Part shown: in pieces, positions 31,136 through 35,516 of the stretch | Numbering within the stretch: position 1 is the stretch's first letter | How the letters are laid out: the number at the start of each line of letters is the position of its first letter | DNA from: Gemmiger sp. An120 | GTDB taxonomy: Bacteria; Bacillota; Clostridia; Oscillospirales; Ruminococcaceae | DNA length: 35,516 nucleotides | Direction: 5' to 3' | Assembly: GCF_002160955.1 (NCBI RefSeq) | Contig: NZ_NFLN01000026.1 | Location: 1-35,516 of the forward strand | Position numbers and translations under genes: made by a program | Notes under the pieces: generated by a model | What the model saw: only the letters and a program-made list of their open reading frames with translations | Told to the model about the DNA's origin: nothing | Database searches by the model: none

Positions 31136-32203
31136 ATGGAACAGCCATTCAGTGACCGGCTCAAACGATACCGAAAAGCAAAGAACCTGACCCAGCAGGA
31201 ACTGGCCGACGCGCTGGGCGTCAGCAACAAAAGCGTTTCCCGCTGGGAATCCGAGGGCGGATACCCCGACATCCCGCTTCTTGTCCCGCTGGCCCGCACC
31301 CTGGGCGTCACCGTGGACGACCTGCTGGACGACGAGAAACCCGTCCGCACCCTCACCCGCGCCGACTGGCAAAGCCTGCTTTCCTTTGTGTTCGCGCTGG
31401 GCGGCGGCCTGCTCTTTTACCTGCTGAGTCAGTTCACCCCGCTGCCCGTATCCTACGCCGTCTACCTGGCCTGTTTGATCTACGGCGCTTGGCTGCAGCA
31501 GTACTACGCCCGGCACAGCCGCTGGTTCTGGCTGGGCGCCGCCGGCATGAACCTGGCCGTCAACCTCTCCGCCGCCTTCAATCTGACAACGCTATTCAAT
31601 GTTGCGTATAATTTTCTGTTAATCAACGGAATGTTGAACGGCGGCGCCGCACCGTTCGGCCTGCTTAACGGGCGAACCATCCTGGCCGCCATTGTGCTCA
31701 CGGTTCTGGCGCTGCTTGTCACCGCGGGCACCATCTGGGCCCTGCGCCGCCGGTTCGGCGAGGGGCCGGTGCTGCCCGCCCTCACCTGGCGGATGCCCCG
31801 GGGCCGGGCCTTGCTGCCGCTGGCCGGTCTGGCGGTGGTGGCCGGCTTCTGGTGTGTGTATACCCTGCCCCGATTGCCCGCCTGGTGCTGGCGATACCAG
31901 GGCGCGCTGTTCGCCGCGCTGCTGGTGGTGATGGCTGCGCTCTGCGGGTTGGCCCTGGGCCGCAAAAAAGCATGGCGGGCGCTGGTTGGCGGCTGGGTGG
32001 TGCTGCTGGCCAGCATCGCTGTCTGGCCGCTGCGCCAGCTGCGGCAGGTGCAGAGCCTGTCCTCCGGTAAACTGTATGCTTGGAGCGAGAACATCCGCAT
32101 GGAGTACTACCTGGGTCTGTGGCGGCCCTCCCCTGCCCTGTTCGCGGTGCTGGGCCTGCTGGCCGCGCTGTATCTGGCGGTGGCCGGCATACAGAAAAAA
32201 TAA
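31136..32203 (+). CDS. HTH (XRE) domain fused to multi-pass membrane domain
   Basis: A 355-residue protein. Residues ~5-62 are a Cro/cI-type helix-turn-helix (LKRYRKAKNLTQQELADALG, then VSNKSVSRWESEGGYPDIP and TLGVTVDDLL). From ~78 onward about eight hydrophobic segments follow (e.g. LLSFVFALGGGLLFYLL, TILAAIVLTVLALLVTAGT, ALFAALLVVMAALCGLALG). This layout is a common type of membrane-tethered regulator in Firmicutes. Signal and target genes are unknown. AAAGGGGGG precedes the ATG, and TAGAAT at 31104-31109 may be the -10. It is convergent with the small membrane-protein gene, with a shared terminator between them. Confidence 0.85.
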   Translation: MEQPFSDRLKRYRKAKNLTQQELADALGVSNKSVSRWESEGGYPDIPLLVPLARTLGVTVDDLLDDEKPVRTLTRADWQSLLSFVFALGGGLLFYLLSQFTPLPVSYAVYLACLIYGAWLQQYYARHSRWFWLGAAGMNLAVNLSAAFNLTTLFNVAYNFLLINGMLNGGAAPFGLLNGRTILAAIVLTVLALLVTAGTIWALRRRFGEGPVLPALTWRMPRGRALLPLAGLAVVAGFWCVYTLPRLPAWCWRYQGALFAALLVVMAALCGLALGRKKAWRALVGGWVVLLASIAVWPLRQLRQVQSLSSGKLYAWSENIRMEYYLGLWRPSPALFAVLGLLAALYLAVAGIQKK

Positions 32204-32236
32204 AAAACAGCCGTGTCGGCCGACACGGCTGTTTTT
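32202..32236. terminator. Bidirectional terminator between convergent genes
   Basis: A perfect 13-bp palindromic stem pairs ACAGCCGTGTCGG (32207-32219) with CCGACACGGCTGT (32220-32232). T's follow on both strands (32232-32236, and the complement of 32202-32207). Confidence 0.9.
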
Positions 32237-32246
32237 CTGTAAGGAC

Positions 32247-32708
32247 TCAGGACTCGGCCGGAGGAGCCGGAGGCGCGGGAGTGACCGGCGGTACAGGCGC
32301 CGCGGGGGTCATAGAGCGAAAAGCAGAATCCGCCAGCTTGTCCAGCACCGGCACGCCGTTTTCACGGCCGGCGGCCACGTGCATCGCGCCCAGGATCGCC
32401 AGCACCAGCAGGGCCAGGTTCACCAGACCGAACACCAGCCCGAACAGGCCGGAGAACACGCTGCCCAGCAGAGGAATGGAGTACAGAATGTTCAGCACAC
32501 TGTTGACCACGCTGATCACCGAATCCACCAGGCACAGCAGAAACGCGCACATCGTCTGACGGCTGAGCCATTCGTTGCGCTCCTTCAGCAGCACCACACC
32601 CAGCAGCAGGCCCAGCAGCAGGGTCTGCCCCAGAATGCACAGCACAAACGCCAGAGCGGCAAGCCAGGTCAGCCGGATGCCCAGTTCGCCTTTTACGCGA
32701 GTATCCAT
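32247..32708 (-). CDS. Small membrane protein, DUF4870/Tic20-like
   Basis: A 153-residue protein with a strong GAGGAGG site 9-10 nt upstream. Three to four membrane segments are visible (LAALAFVLCILGQTLLLGLLLG, then FLLCLVDSVISVVNSVLNIL and GLFGLVFGLVNLALLVLAIL). WLSRQTMCAF in the first loop and the C-terminal GVPVLDKLADSAF resemble DUF4870-type proteins. The last ~22 residues are a Pro/Ala-rich tail (PVPPVTPAPPAPPAES). Function unknown. It is transcribed divergently from mgtE. Confidence 0.75.
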   Translation of the reverse strand: MDTRVKGELGIRLTWLAALAFVLCILGQTLLLGLLLGVVLLKERNEWLSRQTMCAFLLCLVDSVISVVNSVLNILYSIPLLGSVFSGLFGLVFGLVNLALLVLAILGAMHVAAGRENGVPVLDKLADSAFRSMTPAAPVPPVTPAPPAPPAES

Positions 32709-32872
32709 GATACTACCTCCTCAAAACATAAAGTTTTTTCCGCATTACGCAGAACGCATGTCATTATTTTAACGTAATTTGTAAAAAAAGGGAAGATTCT
32801 TAAGAAAATCTACAGATTTTGCCGCACCGACGCAGCCGAATGTAAAAATCCGGCAAAAGGCGGCGGTGCGGA

Positions 32873-32902
32873 TTGACTTTTCCCGGCGGGGGGCGGTATA
32901 CT
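32873..32902 (+). promoter_or_regulatory. Promoter of the mgtE leader
   Basis: TTGACT (32873-32878) and TATACT (32897-32902) are spaced by 18 nt. Transcription would start near 32909, leaving a ~185-nt leader before mgtE. A CCGCACCG/CGGTGCGG inverted repeat (32822-32829 with 32864-32871) ends just before the -35. Confidence 0.8.
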
Positions 32903-32908
32903 GGAACA

Positions 32909-33093
32909 GGACGCGCCCCGATGCGGGCGGGCCCGAAAATTCAACCAAAAAGGCAGGTGGAACATTGCATGGACCCCAGTGGTAAACCACGAAGTAGGCG
33001 CGCCGGCGTCCGGCAATACCCGTCTGCGTTGATGGCGGGCTGACGGAAGCCCGGGGCGTCCTGCACAGCAATTTGTGTTAGGAGGTACGCCCG
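32909..33093 (+). promoter_or_regulatory. mgtE leader RNA
   Basis: A ~185-nt leader carries a short ORF (32969-33043) and several possible stems: TGGT/ACCA around 32980-32989, GCCGGCGTCCGGC, and GGGCT/AGCCC near 33038-33052. GGGGCGTCC (33053-33061) can pair back to GGACGCGCCCC at the 5' end with a bulge. No T-run terminator precedes mgtE, so control of mgtE translation or Rho-dependent control is more likely than intrinsic attenuation. The leader does not show the M-box conserved sequences. Confidence 0.55.
32969..33043 (+). CDS. Putative 24-residue leader peptide of mgtE
   Basis: An ATG at 32969 follows AGGTGG (32955-32960) by 8 nt and opens a 24-codon ORF beginning MDPSGKPRSRRAGVRQYP and ending SALMAG. 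It ends 50 bases before the mgtE start. The Asp-Pro start and Pro/Arg content recall enterobacterial MgtL (MEPDPTPLPRRR...), whose translation senses low Mg2+ and controls mgtA. Its position in the leader of a magnesium transporter makes a similar role plausible. Evidence is limited to one sequence; conservation is untested. Confidence 0.5.
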   Translation: MDPSGKPRSRRAGVRQYPSALMAG

Positions 33094-34446
33094 ATGGAAA
33101 TTGAAGAACTGGTTCAGCAGCTGCAGCAGCTGCTGGAAGCAAAGGAATACCGCAAACTGCGGGAACTGACCGAAGATATGCAGCCCGCCGACCTGGCCGA
33201 GGCCATGGAAGAGATGGACGTGCAGCAGCGGCTGCTGCTGTTCCGTCTGATGAAAAAGGACGTGGCGGCGGAGATTTTTGCCTGGCTGGGTCAGGAGGCC
33301 CGCGGCGAACTGATTGAAAAATTCAGCGATACAGAGCTGACAGCCGCGCTGGAAGAAATGGCCCTGGACGACGCGGCGGATATTCTGGAAGAGATGCCCG
33401 CCAGCGTGGTCAAGCGGGTGCTGGCGAAATCCAGCAAAAAGACCCGGGACAGCCTGAACCGGCTGCTGAACTACCCGGCCGATTCCGCCGGCAGCATCAT
33501 GACGCCGGAGTATATCCGGCTGCGCAAGGACATGACCGTGACCCAGGCGCTGGACGTGATTCGGCGGGAGGGGGAAAACTCCGAAACGGTCTATACCCTG
33601 TATGTGACCGAGCGCAACAAGCTGCTGGGCGTGGTCAGCGCCCGGGACCTGCTGCTGGCCGGTCCGGACCAGACCATGGAAGAGCTGATGGACGACAACG
33701 TCATCAGCGTGCAGGTCACCGACGACAAAGAGGAAGTGGCCAATGAGCTGAACCGGTACGGCTTTATCGCCATGCCGGTGGTGGACAGCGAGGGAATGCT
33801 GGTCGGTATCGTAACGGTTGACGACGCCACCGACGTTCTCATCGAAGAGGCCACCGAGGACTTCGAGCGCATGGCCGCTATGCAGCCCAGTGAGGACAGC
33901 TATTTTGCCACCAGCGTGTTCAAGCACGCCCGCAACCGGATTCCCTGGCTGCTGGTGCTGATGCTGTCCGCCACCTTTACCGGCATGATCCTGACCCATT
34001 ACGAGGCGGCGTTTGCCGCCATGCCGCTGCTGGTCAGCTTCATCCCCATGCTGATGGATACCGGCGGAAACTGCGGCAACCAGTCCAGCACCCTGATGAT
34101 CCGCGGCATGGCCCTGGGCGAGATCGAGCCCAAGGATATCCTGCGGGTAGTCTGGAAAGAGTTCCGGGTGGCGCTGCTGGTAGGCGTGGTGCTGGCCGTG
34201 GTCAATGGCGTGCGTATCTGGATCATGTACGGGGATTTCATGATCGGCGTGCTGATTGCCGTTACCCTGCTGGCCGCGGTGGTCATCGCCAAGCTGATCG
34301 GCTGTATGCTGCCGCTGGGCGTGCAGAAGGTCGGCCTGGACCCCGCCCTGATCGCCTCGCCCTTCATCACCACCCTGGTGGACGCCTGCGTCATCACCGT
34401 CTACTTCACCATCGCCGTGCAGATGTTCTCGGCGCTGCAGGGATAA
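33094..34446 (+). CDS. mgtE: Magnesium transporter/channel MgtE
   Basis: A 450-residue MgtE. A cytosolic N-domain of helical repeats is at ~1-130 (ADLAEAMEEM, ALDDAADILEEMP). Two CBS domains are at ~135-255 (AGSIMTPEYIRLRKDMTV, DDNVISVQVTDDKEEV, GMLVGIVTVDDATDVL); these sense intracellular Mg2+ and close the channel. Five membrane helices are at ~285-450, with the family signature PMLMDTGGNCGNQSS (~318) and DPALIASPFITTLVDA. AGGAGGT precedes the ATG. It is monocistronic with its own promoter and leader, and a terminator follows. Confidence 0.97.
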   Translation: MEIEELVQQLQQLLEAKEYRKLRELTEDMQPADLAEAMEEMDVQQRLLLFRLMKKDVAAEIFAWLGQEARGELIEKFSDTELTAALEEMALDDAADILEEMPASVVKRVLAKSSKKTRDSLNRLLNYPADSAGSIMTPEYIRLRKDMTVTQALDVIRREGENSETVYTLYVTERNKLLGVVSARDLLLAGPDQTMEELMDDNVISVQVTDDKEEVANELNRYGFIAMPVVDSEGMLVGIVTVDDATDVLIEEATEDFERMAAMQPSEDSYFATSVFKHARNRIPWLLVLMLSATFTGMILTHYEAAFAAMPLLVSFIPMLMDTGGNCGNQSSTLMIRGMALGEIEPKDILRVVWKEFRVALLVGVVLAVVNGVRIWIMYGDFMIGVLIAVTLLAAVVIAKLIGCMLPLGVQKVGLDPALIASPFITTLVDACVITVYFTIAVQMFSALQG

Positions 34447-34458
34447 TGATATGCCAAT

Positions 34459-34574
34459 CTGGGGGACCCGGTGCTGCGGGCGCGTCAACGGTGCGCCCGC
34501 CCGGCTGCGCCGACCGCCCTGCCGGTCCAAGGCCGCACTGTGGCCTTGGCCGCTTCGCGGACCCGGCCCCCCAG
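34459..34574 (-). repeat. Covarying structured repeat, copy 3
   Basis: On the minus strand: CTGGGGGG closing arm, GGGTCCGCGAAGCGG, CCAAGGCC-ACAGTGC-GGCCTTGG, ACCGGCAGGGCGGTCGGC, a GGGCGCAC...GCGCCC stem, and CCCCCAG. Aligned with 27345-27463 it is mostly identical. It starts 12 bases after the mgtE stop. Confidence 0.8.
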
Positions 34575-34585
34575 CCCCCCATCAA

Positions 34586-34618
34586 GAGGGCCGGAATATT
34601 CCGGCCCTCATATTTTTT
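34586..34618 (+). terminator. Rho-independent terminator of mgtE
   Basis: A perfect palindrome with arms GAGGGCCGGAAT and ATTCCGGCCCTC (34586-34609) is followed by CATATTTTTT. The stem resembles hairpin 1 of the two-hairpin repeat family. Confidence 0.8.
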
Positions 34619-34708
34619 ATATGGATGAAGATACACCCGGTTCCCCCCGGTTGCTTTTCCCAAAATTCTGCCGTATCATAAAGAATACGGAAAAAATAAA
34701 ATTCCCCC

Positions 34709-34771
34709 AGGGCCGGAGTATTCCGGCCCTGTATTCCGGGGGGAATGGGGGGATAGGTTCTATCCCCCCAT
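34709..34771 (+). repeat. Two-hairpin intergenic repeat, copy 5
   Basis: AGGGCCGGA (34709-34717) pairs with TCCGGCCCT (34722-34730). The linker GTATTCCGGGGGG follows. ATGGGGGGATA (34745-34755) pairs with TATCCCCCCAT (34761-34771). It ends ~17 bases before the rsmI ribosome site. Confidence 0.75.
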
Positions 34772-34800
34772 ATCGGCTAAAGAATAGGAGGAACCAGCCC

Positions 34801-35516
34801 ATGGCCGGAACCCTGTATATCGTCGCGACCCCGCTGGGCAACCTGCAGGACCTGACGCCCCGCGCGGCGGCCACCTTTGGCAGCGTGGATTTCATCGCCG
34901 CCGAGGACACCCGGGTCACCCTGAAACTTCTCAACCATCTGGGCCTGAAAAAGCCGATGGTCAGCTACTACGAACACAACCTGAAAGAACGGGGCCAGAT
35001 GATCCTGGCCCGGATCGCCGCCGGGGAAAACTGCGCGCTCTGCAGCGACGCGGGCATGCCCGCCATCTCCGACCCCGGCGAGGTCATCGTGAGGGACGCT
35101 TTGGCCGCCGGTATCCGGGTAGTGCCGGTCCCCGCCGCGGCCGCCTGCGTCACCGCGCTGGCGGTGTCCGGCCTGCCCACCGGGCGGTTCGTGTTCGAGG
35201 GCTTCCTGCCCACCAACCGCCGCCAGAAAGCCGAGCGCATCGCCGAATTGCAGGGGGAAAAACGCACCATACTCTTTTATGAAGCGCCCCACAAACTGCC
35301 CGGTACGCTGCGGGATTTGTGCGAGGCCTTCGGGCCGGACCGCCCGCTCACCATCGCCCGGGAGCTGACCAAACTGCATGAGGAGATCCGCCCCACCACC
35401 CTGGGCGAAGCCGCGGCCTACTACGCCGAAAACACCCCCCGGGGCGAGTTCGTGCTGGTGATGGGCGGCGCCCCCGACGAGCCGGAAGCCGCCCCCGCCA
35501 CCCCCGAGGACGGCGC
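34801..35516 (+). CDS. rsmI: 16S rRNA (cytidine1402-2'-O)-methyltransferase RsmI (partial, 3' end outside window)
   Basis: The first 238 codons of a tetrapyrrole-methylase-fold enzyme that 2'-O-methylates C1402 of 16S rRNA. It begins MAGTLYIVATPLGNLQDLTPRA. The family motifs IAAEDTRVTLKLLNHLG, SDAGMPAISDPG and FYEAPHKLPGTL are visible. AGGAGG at 34788-34793 sets the start. The final residues (PDEPEAAPATPEDG) suggest the end or an acidic extension is near. Confidence 0.95.
   Translation, partial: MAGTLYIVATPLGNLQDLTPRAAATFGSVDFIAAEDTRVTLKLLNHLGLKKPMVSYYEHNLKERGQMILARIAAGENCALCSDAGMPAISDPGEVIVRDALAAGIRVVPVPAAAACVTALAVSGLPTGRFVFEGFLPTNRRQKAERIAELQGEKRTILFYEAPHKLPGTLRDLCEAFGPDRPLTIARELTKLHEEIRPTTLGEAAAYYAENTPRGEFVLVMGGAPDEPEAAPATPEDG

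Noticed and set aside
32909-33093. M-box magnesium riboswitch in the mgtE leader
   Set aside because: The conserved M-box core sequences and length are not recognisable by eye; a covariance scan would settle it.

Overview
This 35.5 kb window is the replication-origin region of a high-GC Gram-positive anaerobe. The block dnaA, dnaN, S4-domain yaaA, recF, remB, gyrB, gyrA keeps the classic Firmicutes order. Across the origin lie rpmH, rnpA, yidD, yidC and jag. Pyruvate:ferredoxin oxidoreductase, strongly GC-biased third codon positions and many GC-rich intergenic hairpins suggest a clostridial gut bacterium of the Oscillospiraceae/Ruminococcaceae (Faecalibacterium, Gemmiger or Subdoligranulum-like). 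The taxonomic guess is inference; no rRNA gene is present.

Layout. 1-3118 (-): a secreted leucine-rich-repeat/FIVAR surface protein running off the left edge. 3418-4707 (+): a WG-repeat protein. 4761-5063 (-): tRNA-Met and tRNA-Glu with promoter and terminator. 5259-8234 (-): serS, parB and parA, preceded by four perfect parS-type palindromes (8345-8496). 8842-11755 (-): a noc-like second ParB, rsmG and a polytopic membrane protein. 11906-15445 (-): pyruvate:ferredoxin oxidoreductase. 15872-16633 (+): an unknown protein. 17127-24499 (-): gyrA, gyrB, remB, recF, yaaA, dnaN. 24500-25597: oriC (a DnaA-box cluster) plus a pile of nested structured repeats. 25598-26947 (-): dnaA. 27684-30819 (+): rpmH, rnpA, yidD, yidC, jag. 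31136-32203 (+): an HTH-membrane protein, convergent with a small membrane protein (32247-32708, -). 33094-34446 (+): mgtE with a long leader. 34801-35516 (+): rsmI, cut by the right edge.

How the genes work together. Most genes serve chromosome replication and segregation (DnaA, DnaN, RecF, gyrase, ParA/ParB/parS, Noc) or translation and membrane insertion (L34, RNase P protein, YidD, YidC, Jag/KhpB, RsmG, RsmI, SerRS, tRNAs). Compared with the Bacillus order, rsmG-noc-parA-parB lies on the gyrA side instead of following jag, and mnmE/mnmG are absent from the window.

The least expected content is between the genes. (1) A 24-codon leader ORF upstream of mgtE starts M-D-P and is Pro/Arg-rich, resembling in style the enterobacterial MgtL magnesium-sensing leader peptide. 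(2) There are at least three families of short structured repeats. One has three copies with clear compensatory base-pair changes. Another is nested inside a different family's unit. A copy of that composite family sits between 55-bp direct repeats of the gyrA 3' end, so gyrA appears to have been given a new stop codon by repeat insertion or duplication. (3) Two inverted DnaA-box pairs with identical 14-nt spacers flank the rpmH-rnpA-yidD cluster. No CRISPR array, prophage or transposase gene was seen.
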